Shown: positions 16,048 through 25,191 of the stretch, in pieces | Position numbering within the stretch: position 1 is the stretch's first letter | How the letters are laid out: the number at the start of each line of letters is the position of its first letter | Assembly: GCA_036555705.1 (NCBI GenBank) | Contig: DATBKT010000009.1 | Span: 1 to 30,740 of the forward strand | Direction of reading: 5' to 3' | Source of the DNA: JARBAU01 sp029237525 | Lineage (GTDB): Archaea; Thermoproteota; Nitrososphaeria; Nitrososphaerales; Nitrososphaeraceae | DNA length: 30,740 bases | Translations under genes and position numbers: made by a program | The notes under the pieces: model-generated | Database searches by the model: none | Seen by the model: the letters and a program-made list of their open reading frames with translations, nothing else | What the model was told of the DNA's origin: nothing

Positions 16048-16247
16048 TAAGCAAAATCCTGACTATAGGAGGAGCAGCGATAACAACGGTAGGAGTATCA
16101 CTGGGAGCAGCAGAGGGTAGCCCAGGCCTTCTGGCTATAGGTCTAGGCTGTCTGATGTTTGTTCTAGGCGTCTTCAAGGACATCAAGAGCGAACTACGAA
16201 CCCCAGTTTTTGTGGGTTGGTGGAAGCATTCAATTCCCGTAGAATGA
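16038..16247 (+). CDS. Small two-span membrane protein
   Basis: 69 residues; start MPIVSKILTIGGAAITTVGV. Two hydrophobic segments (about 4-24 and 29-46) are joined by a short EGSPG turn, followed by a basic and Trp-containing cytoplasmic-type tail (FKDIKSELRTPVFVGWWKHS). Its ATG lies inside the RHH gene's end and a GAGGAG motif is 14 bases upstream, so it is translated from the same message. No family is recognised. It recalls the small membrane proteins of archaeal viruses and plasmids, but that is only stylistic resemblance. Confidence 0.62.
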   Translation: MPIVSKILTIGGAAITTVGVSLGAAEGSPGLLAIGLGCLMFVLGVFKDIKSELRTPVFVGWWKHSIPVE

Positions 16248-16263
16248 GGAGAGTGAAAAATCC

Positions 16264-16410
16264 ATGATGGATGGCAACCTAGTAGCGACAGCAGTGAAAG
16301 CAACTACAAGGATTCTAGTCTTGGAAGTGGCAGCGATACTGACAGCATTGGCCTTTACACTAGTAACGGTAATAGTTGTCAAAGTCAAGTGTCTGAAGAT
16401 AAGCAAGTAA
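16264..16410 (+). CDS. 48-residue single-span membrane protein
   Basis: Starts MMDGNLVATAVKATTRILVL and continues through a long hydrophobic run (AAILTALAFTLVTVIVV) to a basic end (KCLKISK). A strong Shine-Dalgarno-like GAGGAGAG (16246-16253) lies 10 bases before the ATG and 16 bp separate it from the preceding stop. With the two genes upstream it forms a compact three-gene unit of higher GC than the flanks. No family is recognised. Confidence 0.58.
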   Translation: MMDGNLVATAVKATTRILVLEVAAILTALAFTLVTVIVVKVKCLKISK

Positions 16411-16634
16411 GCAATAGGCGTATGCTTTCCTCGGTTTTTAGTTGGCACAATGATTTGCAAAGAACTATTAGCCACAGGGTACCATAGAAACACGATAGCT
16501 AGAGAACTGTTTTAAAAAACTGGTTTCTCTGTCTCCCTCTAGGTATGATAATATCGATATGACCTGAATCTTATGTAGAGCTTGACTGAGACTTTAAGTA
16601 CTGCACCGCATTACAGCGAAAACATCGGTCATAT

Positions 16635-16871
16635 ATGCAAAAGTCACCAAGTACTCATTGGGAGAAGATATGTGAGAAAATGAAGATCCAAACTATCAAA
16701 ACTATAAAAAGACAAGTACAAGACGAGCACTATATCCTGCTAACTATACCATGGCTTAAGCACGTTGTCGACCGCTTGTATTCTGAACACAAGTACAAAC
16801 TAGCGAATGAAATATTACTCAAAACAATGAAGGATTATGGTTATCTTCAGCAAGTGCCAACTAAATTATGA
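16635..16871 (+). CDS. Hypothetical protein, basic and helical
   Basis: 78 residues, rich in Lys and aromatic residues (MQKSPSTHWEKICEKMKIQT, then LLTIPWLKHVVDRLYSEHKY). Predicted mostly helical, no signal peptide. A TATA-like box near 16590-16600 gives a short leader. I do not recognise a family. It follows the RHH mini-operon by 225 bp and may or may not belong to it. Confidence 0.42.
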   Translation: MQKSPSTHWEKICEKMKIQTIKTIKRQVQDEHYILLTIPWLKHVVDRLYSEHKYKLANEILLKTMKDYGYLQQVPTKL

Positions 16872-17163
16872 TAAATATGATAACGAAACTCAACGTTACT
16901 ACTGTAAATTCCTTCTTGCTTTGAGGAGAATCTTAAATACAAGAATTTTCCTAGTCGACTTCCTACAGATCAGTAACATAGCTCTTGATGTTATAACCTT
17001 CCCGTTATCTAATCATCTAATAATGGAAAATGATCTTGGAAACATTCTATCCAAAGAGAACCCACGATATAGAATGGATGTGCTTTCAATCTTTGCATCT
17101 ATCTCATTCTTTGGAGATATTTATTATAATCTATATGGTAATATTCGTGGCGTAGATGGATAA
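16837..17163 (+). CDS. Hypothetical protein, doubtful
   Basis: An open frame of 108 codons overlapping the previous gene by 35 bases. Residues are protein-like in the second half (MENDLGNILSKENPRYRMDV, then LSIFASISFFGDIYYNLYG), less so at the start. It could be a real downstream gene with a later start, a frameshifted continuation of the preceding protein, or a chance frame. Confidence 0.3.
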   Translation: MVIFSKCQLNYDKYDNETQRYYCKFLLALRRILNTRIFLVDFLQISNIALDVITFPLSNHLIMENDLGNILSKENPRYRMDVLSIFASISFFGDIYYNLYGNIRGVDG

Positions 17164-17179
17164 GAAACTTCACTTTCTT

Positions 17180-17198
17180 ATTAGGAATTTATCCTAAT
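17180..17198 (+). terminator. Hairpin after hypothetical genes
   Basis: ATTAGGA and TCCTAAT with a five-base loop (ATTTA), followed by TTCTGCTAATTATCTTCTC. It lies 17 bp after the stop at 17163, a plausible transcript end. Confidence 0.4.
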
Positions 17199-17387
17199 TT
17201 CTGCTAATTATCTTCTCTAGCATTTTCTAAAGATGTTCCATAAATATTCCAAATATCATAACACGTATTATGTTATCTAGTTTAATTGTTATTGATAAAT
17301 TGTGATAACCTATCATATGCATTCCACTATCGACTGAAGCACAAAATAACGTACGCAGATTATTACTATGTAGAAAAACGTATATAA

Positions 17388-17397
17388 ACTCGCATAT
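17388..17397 (+). promoter_or_regulatory. TATA box of the mannosidase gene
   Basis: GTATATAAAC about 47 bp before ATG 17439 predicts a leader of about 20 nt. Confidence 0.5.
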
Positions 17398-17438
17398 ACA
17401 AGCCACTCTCGATTATATGATACTGTGGTTTATTCATA

Positions 17439-20045
17439 ATGGCTAATCCAGTAATATATCTTGTACCACATACCCATTATGACGCAATATGGGTATTTAA
17501 TAAAGAAGATTATTACTATATTAACATTGAATTTATTTTAAAGCAAGCCGTGCAGCTAATGAAGACAACAGATTACAAATTCCTAATTGAACAAACCTTT
17601 CTTTTAGAACATATCGAAAATAAGTATCCCGAACTCTTTGTTGACATAATGACTTTGGCAAGAAAAAACAAACTTGAGGTGGCCGGAGGACAATATCTAT
17701 TATCAGATGTTATGCTGCCTAACGGCGAAGTCTTGATAAAGGAGATAATGGCGGGAAAAAAATATGTCAAAGAAAAATTGCATCAAGATGTCCGTGTTGC
17801 CTGGGGAGCAGATGAATTTGGATTTAATGCACAATGGCCGCAGATTCTATTAGGTTGTGGATATAAGTATTTTGCATTTAGACGAGGTCTAGATAAACCC
17901 AAACCTTCAGAATTTTTGTGGGAAGGGTTAGACGGATCCTGTATAATCTGTCATTGGATGCCCTTAGGATACAGAGCGGGACTAGATCTAACAAGATTGG
18001 ATAACTCTTATAGCGAATTAAAAAAGTTTGCAGCGTCTAATCAGATTTTAATGCCTTCTGGCAGCGGAGTAATGGGCCCACAGCCAGAAACACCGGACGT
18101 GGTGAAGAGGTGGAATAAAGGGGAACATCAGGATAATGCAAGAATTGTCATCGCCACACCGATAGAATTTTTCAAATCTTTAGAAAAAGAAAAGATTGAT
18201 TTCCAGATAAGGAGAGGTGAAATGTATTCAGGCAGACTGTCTGAAGTATTTCCTGACAGTACATCATCAAGGATGTGGATTAAACAACGCACGAAAAAAT
18301 TTGAAAACTCTTTACTTATATTAGAAAGACTGGATGCTATTTGTAAATTGGAAGGATGCCCCAGTACTCAAGCGCAAGATCAGCTCAAGAAATATTGGAA
18401 AAACCTTCTTTTTATAGCTATGCATGATGCCCTACCCGGCACGGGAATTGATGAAGTATATGAAGAAATCAAAGATATATTTGATGATGTAGATGATACA
18501 TTAAGCAAAACCATACTGGATTGTATTAGTGAACTTGCCAAAAGAGTAAAGGGCGAGCCAGATTTGATTGTATTTAATCCACTTTCATGGGAGGTCAGAA
18601 ACTGGTGTGAATGTGATTTAGAATTTAATGAAGGTGTTGTCAAGGGGATTGTAGGCTTGAAGTTGAGCTATGAATATGGGACAGAAAATGAAAAAATAAT
18701 CGACGTAGAAGTTCTGCAACATTCTCTTTATCCAGACGGAAGCTTTAAGACAATAAGAATTGGTTTTATTCCTACAGTCCCTGCGTTGGGTTTTTCTGCT
18801 TATAAAATAATCAAAGATGGGAATTGGTCGATGAGCGATTCTAGTACTGTTCATTCTTCAAATGAGATAGGTTTTAAGCAGGAGATTGCCGATGGTTTTG
18901 AAGTACAAGTGGATCCGGAAAATGGGATTGTAGCCGTAACTAAGAACGATCTAATGTATTTTAAGGGAAATGAACTAAATGTAGAAGAAGAGTTAGGTGA
19001 TCTGTATTATCATAGAGAAAATCTCGGATTACTTAAATCTGAAACCGGAAAAGGAGTTAAGTACGGTGCTTTTAAAGCAGATAATTTCAGAGTATTAAAA
19101 CACAAATTAAGATCCCACATCACGTTGGAAAGCAATTATTATGCATTACGGTGGCCCTACAGATTGACAGATAAATTAAAGCCAATATTATTTAGACATA
19201 AATACATAGAGATAAAAAAAGAAATCATTGTATACAATGAATTATCACGTATCGATTTTATAACACATATACATGACCGGCATCCCCACTCTCGAATAAG
19301 AGTTAGGTTTGAAACACCAGTCTCCTCTAAAAGCTATTGGTCAGGAACACAGTTTGGTGCTATTAGAAGAAAAACAAATCAATTTTATTCCAACAAAAAG
19401 AAAACGAAAATGAGTGAAAAGCCAACCGGAGTCTTTCCTGCGCTTGAATGGCTTGATTATTCAGACAAAGACCATGGAGTAAGTATCTTAAATCAAGGTA
19501 TTCCATCACATGAAATTAGAGATCATTCAATCTATTTGACATTATTGCGAAGTGTAGTCGTACTCTCCTCAGATGGTATAATGGGACCATGCGTACCAAC
19601 TCCTGATGCAGCTGAAGTTAGACCATATACATTCCGATATTCTGCATTACCACATGATGGCGATTGGAGAAAGGCTGCAAGTTATCGATATGGAATGGAG
19701 ATTAATATGCCATTAGTTTCGATACAAGTCGCAAATAAGACCGAAAATACAGAATATGATAAGAATAGATATTTTGGTAGATTCTCTTTTCTGGAAATTA
19801 GCCCTAAAAATATTCTCATTAGCACACTTAGAATGAGTGAAGATAGCAAGTCTGTTATAGTTAGGTTTTTTGAAACAGAAGGAAAACGAACTGTAGCCAG
19901 TCTAAAATTTGGCAAGATTATAAAATCAGTAATCGTTACTGATTTGCTTGAAAATAAGATTAGAAAACTTGAACAATTTAAGAATTATGTCTTGGAAATA
20001 GCAGTCGAACCGTATAGAATTATCACCTTAAAGTTGGAATTTTAG
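17439..20045 (+). CDS. Glycoside hydrolase family 38 alpha-mannosidase-like enzyme
   Basis: An 868-residue enzyme of GH38 length and layout. The N-terminal catalytic domain starts YLVPHTHYDAIW with zinc ligands His11/His13-type and Asp15. The predicted nucleophile Asp125 lies in VAWGADEFGFNAQWPQIL (D-x-F-G motif). A further conserved site is MHDALPGTGIDEVYEEI (about 327-343), containing another family His/Asp pair and opening the three-helix bundle region. The C-terminal half is beta-rich, as in GH38. These enzymes remove terminal alpha-mannose from glycans and use zinc. No signal peptide is seen, so it is likely cytoplasmic: it might process N-glycan or S-layer glycan material, or storage/compatible mannosides. 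Its 3' end overlaps the convergent nitrilase gene by 18 bases. Confidence 0.93.
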   Translation: MANPVIYLVPHTHYDAIWVFNKEDYYYINIEFILKQAVQLMKTTDYKFLIEQTFLLEHIENKYPELFVDIMTLARKNKLEVAGGQYLLSDVMLPNGEVLIKEIMAGKKYVKEKLHQDVRVAWGADEFGFNAQWPQILLGCGYKYFAFRRGLDKPKPSEFLWEGLDGSCIICHWMPLGYRAGLDLTRLDNSYSELKKFAASNQILMPSGSGVMGPQPETPDVVKRWNKGEHQDNARIVIATPIEFFKSLEKEKIDFQIRRGEMYSGRLSEVFPDSTSSRMWIKQRTKKFENSLLILERLDAICKLEGCPSTQAQDQLKKYWKNLLFIAMHDALPGTGIDEVYEEIKDIFDDVDDTLSKTILDCISELAKRVKGEPDLIVFNPLSWEVRNWCECDLEFNEGVVKGIVGLKLSYEYGTENEKIIDVEVLQHSLYPDGSFKTIRIGFIPTVPALGFSAYKIIKDGNWSMSDSSTVHSSNEIGFKQEIADGFEVQVDPENGIVAVTKNDLMYFKGNELNVEEELGDLYYHRENLGLLKSETGKGVKYGAFKADNFRVLKHKLRSHITLESNYYALRWPYRLTDKLKPILFRHKYIEIKKEIIVYNELSRIDFITHIHDRHPHSRIRVRFETPVSSKSYWSGTQFGAIRRKTNQFYSNKKKTKMSEKPTGVFPALEWLDYSDKDHGVSILNQGIPSHEIRDHSIYLTLLRSVVVLSSDGIMGPCVPTPDAAEVRPYTFRYSALPHDGDWRKAASYRYGMEINMPLVSIQVANKTENTEYDKNRYFGRFSFLEISPKNILISTLRMSEDSKSVIVRFFETEGKRTVASLKFGKIIKSVIVTDLLENKIRKLEQFKNYVLEIAVEPYRIITLKLEF

Positions 20046-20732
20046 TACTTCTTCTTTTCCTTTTTTGGCTTCAGCGATAACATAGCCATCTGGATCTACT
20101 ACAATACTACCACCGAAACTCACTAAACCATTATGCATGCCTACAGCATCAGCCTTGGCTACATATATCTTATTTTCGAGTGCCCTAACTATGGGAAGTG
20201 ATTTGTTTTTTCGTTCTTTTTTTAATGCTTCTTCCTTACCGTAATAATGAGAAGATAAATAGAATAAGATTTTAGAATGCCTGTATTTCATTGCTAGTAG
20301 AGGATAGTTTTGATCTCTACATATAAGGACGCCACACTTGATCCCCTTTATATCAAATTCAACCGTCTTCTTTCCTGTAGCGAAATATCTATTGTCGTAT
20401 TCTGTCAAATTATTCTTATAGTATACTAATAAAGAGATATGTGGCCTAATGATTAAAGCACTATTGTATATTCTACTATCCGAATACCAGGATGAACCAA
20501 CCACGAGAGAAATGCCATATGAATTTGATGATTGTTGCAATTTTTCGACCCCATCTCTTATTTGTCCCCATCTCATTTTATGATGATTAACTATGTATCC
20601 TGACAGCGCACATTCAGGAAAACATAAAAGATCCAATTTACTCTTATGGGCATGACGAATACGGTGTAGAATCTTTAATAAATTCTTGTTTATTTCTGAT
20701 GTTAATCGCATTTGTACAATACCGATTCGCAT
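20028..20732 (-). CDS. Carbon-nitrogen hydrolase (nitrilase superfamily)
   Basis: A 234-residue protein with the nitrilase Glu-Lys-Cys triad: Glu40 in LLCFPECALSGY, Lys106 in YYKNNLTEYDNRYF and Cys138 in CGVLICRDQNYP. The start MRIGIVQMRL is the usual first strand. It should cleave a C-N bond of an amide or nitrile (amidase/omega-amidase/N-carbamoyl type); the substrate cannot be told. It is slightly short for the family (about 260-280), the C-terminus ending soon after the final strand GYVIAEAKKGKEEVLKFQL. A minus-strand TATA box (about 20751-20760) is 24 bp before ATG 20732, so it is leaderless. Confidence 0.93.
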   Translation of the reverse strand: MRIGIVQMRLTSEINKNLLKILHRIRHAHKSKLDLLCFPECALSGYIVNHHKMRWGQIRDGVEKLQQSSNSYGISLVVGSSWYSDSRIYNSALIIRPHISLLVYYKNNLTEYDNRYFATGKKTVEFDIKGIKCGVLICRDQNYPLLAMKYRHSKILFYLSSHYYGKEEALKKERKNKSLPIVRALENKIYVAKADAVGMHNGLVSFGGSIVVDPDGYVIAEAKKGKEEVLKFQL

Positions 20733-20973
20733 ATCCCTTTTGACTGTTAATTATTTAGAAAAACCTATCTAAAAACCTAACACAGTTAGAGTGTTGTATG
20801 ACCACCCCAAAATTTGCTTTATATGGATCTTTGAATTGCACACCGAATGTCTTTGCCCTTGACACTTACTGAGCTGCCAATAAGCGCCACGTATGATAAA
20901 TTTGAATGTAGCATTGGCATCAAGATAAAATATGCGAATAGTTCACTATTTGGTTTGGATGGTTAAATGATCA

Positions 20974-21472
20974 ATGTATAATAAAATCATAGTACCAGTC
21001 CATGTTTCTAAACCTGCAGATAAAGCATTAGATCATGCAGTACATCTAGCTAAATCTATATAAATTAACGGTAGTGTTAATAAGAACGAGATTATAAAAC
21101 TGTTCGTTATTCATGATCTTCCTGCAATACTTGATATTGAACCTCCTAGGAGATCTATAAGGACAGAGGAAAGCATGCATTTTCAGAGTATGTTAATGAA
21201 ATGCACGAGTTAAAGAGATCAAATGCAGTCGAACTCCAGCAGCAAGAAAGAGGGCATATGAACCGCAGAGAACTAACGACAGAGGTTTTAATCTAAGAGA
21301 GGAAGTTCTTGTTAGCCAGAACAATTCCATATCAGATACAATAATCGAGTTTGAGAATAAAGCATATACATCATTAATTTCAAAGATTGTGTGGCAATTT
21401 TGAGAATAACAAGAAAGGTCAAATTCCACGACTCGATATTAGACACGCTAAATCTTATAATTCTTGAATAAT
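20974..21472 (+). pseudogene. Universal stress protein (UspA), decayed
   Basis: From ATG 20974 the frame reads MYNKIIVPVHVSKPADKALD, HAVHLAKSI, exactly how Usp proteins begin, and meets TAA. The same frame goes on with NEIIKLFVIHDLPAILDIEP. After one or more shifts come YVNEMHELKRSN, then REEVLVSQNNSISDTIIEFE (typical second-half Usp motif) and remnants such as KFHDSIL before a stop at 21472. Several stops and shifts make it non-functional. The ATP-binding G-x2-G-x9-G(S/T) motif is not intact. Confidence 0.85.
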
Positions 21473-21516
21473 AAAATGAAAAAGATTTGTATCTACTATT
21501 TATTATTATGTATTAT

Positions 21517-21981
21517 TCATTTCTCTGACAGTACTATTATTTCACCCTTGATTGAGGGATCTTTTATAGAATAATATGGATACTTTCCAGGATTAAGATT
21601 TGATGCTACAAATTCGGCATATCCTTTTGGATTGATAATTCCGGTATCAAACAATTTTCCAGAGAGTGGATCACTTGAAGATATACCGTTTGTTATGCTA
21701 TGTGGAGATGAATCATTATTACCGATAAATACCTCTTCTCCAGGTTTTATTGTTAGAGTTTGTGGTTTAAAAATAAGAGTTCCTTTGTCATTTTTGGTTA
21801 TAATTATAACACCTGCTAAAGACGAACTGTTTGGAATTGCTGTTGTATTTGTGGATGTGGATGTAACAGAATATACTCGTAGTAAGATCCCATTTTGATT
21901 TGCAATAGCAATAAACAGTATTCCAACAATACAAGATAAAAATAGGAACCGCTTCCAATCCTAGGTTAGTTTGGCCATCAT
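21517..21981 (-). pseudogene. Cupredoxin-like protein with an amber codon after the start
   Basis: Reading starts MMAKLT (ATG 21981), then TAG (21961-21963), then continues uninterrupted: DWKRFLFLSCIVGILFIAIA (signal/anchor helix), LIFKPQTLTIKPGEEVFIGN, NDSSPHSITNG with the first copper His, FDTGIINPKGYAEFV and NPGKYPYYSIKDPSIKGEII to TGA at 21517. No alternative start follows the TAG before the domain. The usual second half of the type-1 site (Cys, His, Met in a YCSIHPSM-like string) reads YYSIKDPSI, so copper binding is doubtful. Either a nonsense-inactivated gene or, less likely, TAG is read through. It lies 24 bp after the four-TM gene and was probably its operon partner. Confidence 0.82.
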
Positions 21982-22004
21982 TTTAATCCTTAAAAGCATC
22001 TAAT

Positions 22005-22565
22005 TTATTTGTAACTAGAAAAATCTGATTCCTTGTTTATCTTTTGATTTTTGTTTATTGATTGTGATTGTCTTTCCTCATATTCCAACACAGGTACAGA
22101 TATTTGCGATTTCCTTTTCATTATTGATACAAGTATGTATGCAGATAGAGCAACTATTGCGGCTTGTATAACCTTTGTGAGCATGTCTGTTGCGCCTATA
22201 TCATCTTGTATTCCTATCGAAGGAATATTTATTGTTCTGGTCAATATATAAAATAGAATAAGTGCAAACGAACCAATTATAGCCATGACATACGGTATTT
22301 TATTACGGTATCTATTCTCTAATATGTAAATCCCAACAGCAGTGTACCCCAAGCCTATTATGATAAAGAATATCATTTCATTAGTAGTTGCCATTATGTC
22401 CTGTGCATCCTTGCTACCCGCAGGCTGATGTGCTGATTGTGAAATATCAGCATAATCCTGAGATGCAACATAAAAGTATATGGCACCTGTTAAGACAACT
22501 AGTGCTACAGTAATATATACAATCGTTGCTTTAGGATACGTAGTCAATGTCGAAGTTTGTTTCAT
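22005..22565 (-). CDS. Four-span membrane protein, hypothetical
   Basis: 186 residues with hydrophobic segments at about 15-34, 63-82, 90-110 and 127-150, a loop of about 28 polar residues between the first two (SQDYADISQSAHQPAGSKDA), and a charged, Ser/Asn/Lys-rich C-terminal tail. No family name is recognised. A minus-strand TATA box (22588-22596) is centred 27 bp before ATG 22565, so the gene is leaderless. The cupredoxin pseudogene follows 24 bp downstream; the pair may once have formed a membrane redox unit, which is inference. Confidence 0.8.
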   Translation of the reverse strand: MKQTSTLTTYPKATIVYITVALVVLTGAIYFYVASQDYADISQSAHQPAGSKDAQDIMATTNEMIFFIIIGLGYTAVGIYILENRYRNKIPYVMAIIGSFALILFYILTRTINIPSIGIQDDIGATDMLTKVIQAAIVALSAYILVSIMKRKSQISVPVLEYEERQSQSINKNQKINKESDFSSYK

Positions 22566-22687
22566 TAGCCAATAATTTTTCTAAATGTTATAAAAGTACT
22601 GCAAGAACTTTAGTTGAGTACCTGAGAACTGAGTTCTTCTAAAACTTAAATACAGGGAAAAAGAAAATTTTACTATAATGATTTTCT

Positions 22688-23590
22688 ATGACCGAGTCCA
22701 CTTCTAGCGATAATGACAAAAGAATTCAAATCAAGAAAGACAACAAAAATTCACAAACTCCAGGTGTAGATGAGAACTCACATTTATTTAACTCTCCCAT
22801 CTTAGCTACTAAGTATGCCCATGAGGCTTCCAAATTAGTATATTCAATCGAAAAGAACTTTTACGTGATTATATGCATAATTTCTTCCTTATTTATCTTA
22901 TCGCTGCTTGACTTTCTACAAGTTCGGGGCATCTTTACAATATCAATTGACTTTGTAATTACAATATTTTCTGCTATTTCTATTGCAATTTTATCATACA
23001 CTATTCCTAATATAATTAAATCCAAACGAATACTCAGATCATGGGCAGATATGTTTGAGAGGAACTGCATAAGAGCAGGACTAGATATATCAATGATTAA
23101 TCGGGGTAAAGAAGAAGCTATTCACGCTATCGCTGAGACGATAGAAGAAGTTGGTGAGCCATTACGAAAATATATTTCATCTAAGAACAATTTCAATGAA
23201 TTTTTAAATGTATCGTATAAATCTATCGACAAAGCTAATGCTGACAGAATATTATTTGACGTGCTAATTGACTCTGAACAGGTAGTAAGAGTGGAGAATA
23301 ACGATACAGACGACATTATTACTAGTCTTCAAGATACTCTTAATGATTATGGCGCAATAATAATTAAAATTATTGACGGTACTGTAACGAAAGATATAGT
23401 CAAATCATTTTTTAATGACATAAAGTCATACAAATTAGCTTCAAAAAATAAGGTTCATTTAGCGATAATAATTGGCGAGGATGTGCCAGAAGATTCATCT
23501 GAATTAGCTATGAAATTAGAACGAAAAGGACTTATATATTTTGTACTCGTAGAAAAACCCTCTCCATTGCATGTCGAGCACCCTGCGTAG
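22688..23590 (+). CDS. Membrane-anchored protein with a cytoplasmic domain of unknown function
   Basis: 300 residues. A polar N-terminus (1-50) precedes two close transmembrane helices (about 57-78 and 85-108, FYVIICIISSLFILSLLDFL and ISIDFVITIFSAISIAILSY). A helical linker (about 112-190) leads to an alpha/beta C-terminal domain (about 190-292: ADRILFDVLIDSEQVVRVEN, then GAIIIKIIDGTVTKDIVKSF and KVHLAIIIGEDVPE). The alternating strands recall restriction-endonuclease-like folds, but no catalytic D-ExK set is obvious, so I leave the function open. A TATA-like box (about 22644-22653) gives a 13-nt leader. It is divergent from the four-TM gene, with 122 bp between starts. Confidence 0.78.
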   Translation: MTESTSSDNDKRIQIKKDNKNSQTPGVDENSHLFNSPILATKYAHEASKLVYSIEKNFYVIICIISSLFILSLLDFLQVRGIFTISIDFVITIFSAISIAILSYTIPNIIKSKRILRSWADMFERNCIRAGLDISMINRGKEEAIHAIAETIEEVGEPLRKYISSKNNFNEFLNVSYKSIDKANADRILFDVLIDSEQVVRVENNDTDDIITSLQDTLNDYGAIIIKIIDGTVTKDIVKSFFNDIKSYKLASKNKVHLAIIIGEDVPEDSSELAMKLERKGLIYFVLVEKPSPLHVEHPA

Positions 23591-24351
23591 TAATGCCGTA
23601 ACATTGCAACTAATAATATCTAATCACAAAATCTTGAAAAATTATGAATTGAACTAGTAGCTAATAATATAGTAATCATGATAACAAATTAAATTGCAAA
23701 AAACAGGGAAATAGAGATTCCAGTAATTATACATTCAATGTAATTAGAAATTTTTCCTTATTTAGATGCATAGACAATCGGTTTTTGAATCTTTAAAGAT
23801 ATTTCAACTATTTATTGAATCTAAGAAGATTCTGATCTAGCTTAACCAGGTTAATGTAAGTTTATTAGGAATGTACCAAGGCATTGTGCTAATGTTAATC
23901 GAGAATAATCAAGAATGTATATATATGACGAAAAATGAAACGACCGATCATAATAATATTTGTATGCACTTGGCTCAGAAAAGAAATAATGATCTTTAAT
24001 TGTAACCACATTCAAAATTATCCAACAAACGTTTATTATAATAACAATAAAAAAGTGAGATCTTACCTGTGAATTTGTCTAAGTCTAATATCTCACTAAT
24101 CTCATCAGCAATTGAATATTATGATGCAATAGCAGCTAGCAAAAAGAAATCCACTATTACAAAAATTAGCAAATGACTTATCAGATAAATTGATATTATG
24201 ATACATTTAGCTGCAAATATATGATCCGATTCCTCAACAATCTTGATTCAAATAACATCGTTATTCATAAAACCCCTAATGAATTAATATGACATTGATT
24301 TAGCTTTATTTGATTTAATTTGCCATCATAAAAAACTAAGGTTTTCGTCAA
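23591..24351. other. Long AT-rich intergenic region
   Basis: About 760 bp. The only candidate gene is a GTG frame at 24069-24176 (MNLSKSNISLISSAIEYYDA and 15 more residues), which is weak. AGTGAGAT (24055-24062) and ATCTCACT (24090-24097) form an 8-bp inverted repeat around that GTG. Otherwise nothing is supported. Confidence 0.4.
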
Positions 24352-24732
24352 TTGAATCAAAGTAAAAAAAACAAGAAAAATAAACTTCGTTTTTCTTCAG
24401 AGTTTACCATGCTCTCTATACTTGAATATCTTTGTATCAATTCTTTGAATGGGCCGATCAGCAAGTATCACGTTCTCACTAAAGTGCCTGGAATTAAACA
24501 GCAAAGACAGGATAGGGTATCTGAAATCATGAATATATTAGAAGAAAATGGTCTTATTGAATCGATTAAAACTTCTTCTGAGTCTACATTCTACCACGTT
24601 ACTGACAAAGGAGTCAATGCATACTCAAAGTGGGTTAAGGACTTTTTGGATTTTACTAGGTTTACTCATAATAAGCTAAGCAAGGATAAAGAAAATGATA
24701 GATATCAGAATAATTATTTATTGCTAGTATAA
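24352..24732 (+). CDS. Winged-helix DNA-binding protein
   Basis: 126 residues with a TTG start (MNQSKKNKKNKLRF). The body matches archaeal winged-helix regulators: helix TMLSILEYLCINSLNGPISK, a helix-turn-helix at KVPGIKQQRQDRVSEIMNIL, then EENGLIESIKTSSESTFYHV with the wing and TDKGVNAYSKWVKDFLDF as the following helix. It resembles PadR/ArsR-like or ArnR-type proteins that bind DNA as dimers. The basic N-terminal tail may add DNA contacts. It is monocistronic. Its targets are unknown; the metal transporter 460 bp downstream is one guess. Confidence 0.8.
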   Translation: MNQSKKNKKNKLRFSSEFTMLSILEYLCINSLNGPISKYHVLTKVPGIKQQRQDRVSEIMNILEENGLIESIKTSSESTFYHVTDKGVNAYSKWVKDFLDFTRFTHNKLSKDKENDRYQNNYLLLV

Positions 24733-25191
24733 TTTTTTATTATTAAATATATCACATGTCTAATACCAAAATAATACAATCGCTAAGAAAGATAGGTTCG
24801 TAAATGCCTGTGGCTATTATGTATGCAGATCGGAAGTTGCATAATTTATTTCAACTTTTCTCATTTTATATTTATAATATCTAAGAGACCAAATCAACCA
24901 ATATCTAGTATGTGATCATCATTTTTTGCGACGTCCAAATAACCAGTCAGCTGTTGGTAATCATTATAATAGCAGATTTATTCTAATTTCAATACTAGCT
25001 TCAGTGATAATCTATGGAAAATGACTATTGTTCTATAGTATCCTGAGTAAGAGATCTTGGAAAAAAGAAGGCAGCACATATCGTATTCAGCATTGATATG
25101 CGAAATATACTTCTTAATTGTGAAGGGCAAGACTAAATCTAGAAAATGCGTAGCTATGTGTTAAAATCATATGTCAGCTAAATAAGATCAA
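24733..25191. other. Intergenic region
   Basis: No gene supported. Short coding-like frames on the minus strand around 24890-24965 (for example GYLDVAKNDDHILDIG) lack start codons. A TATA-like TTAAAATC near 25160 probably serves the VIT-family gene. Confidence 0.4.

Noticed and set aside
21632..21898. 88-codon plus-strand frame
   Set aside because: Shadow of the cupredoxin pseudogene on the other strand.
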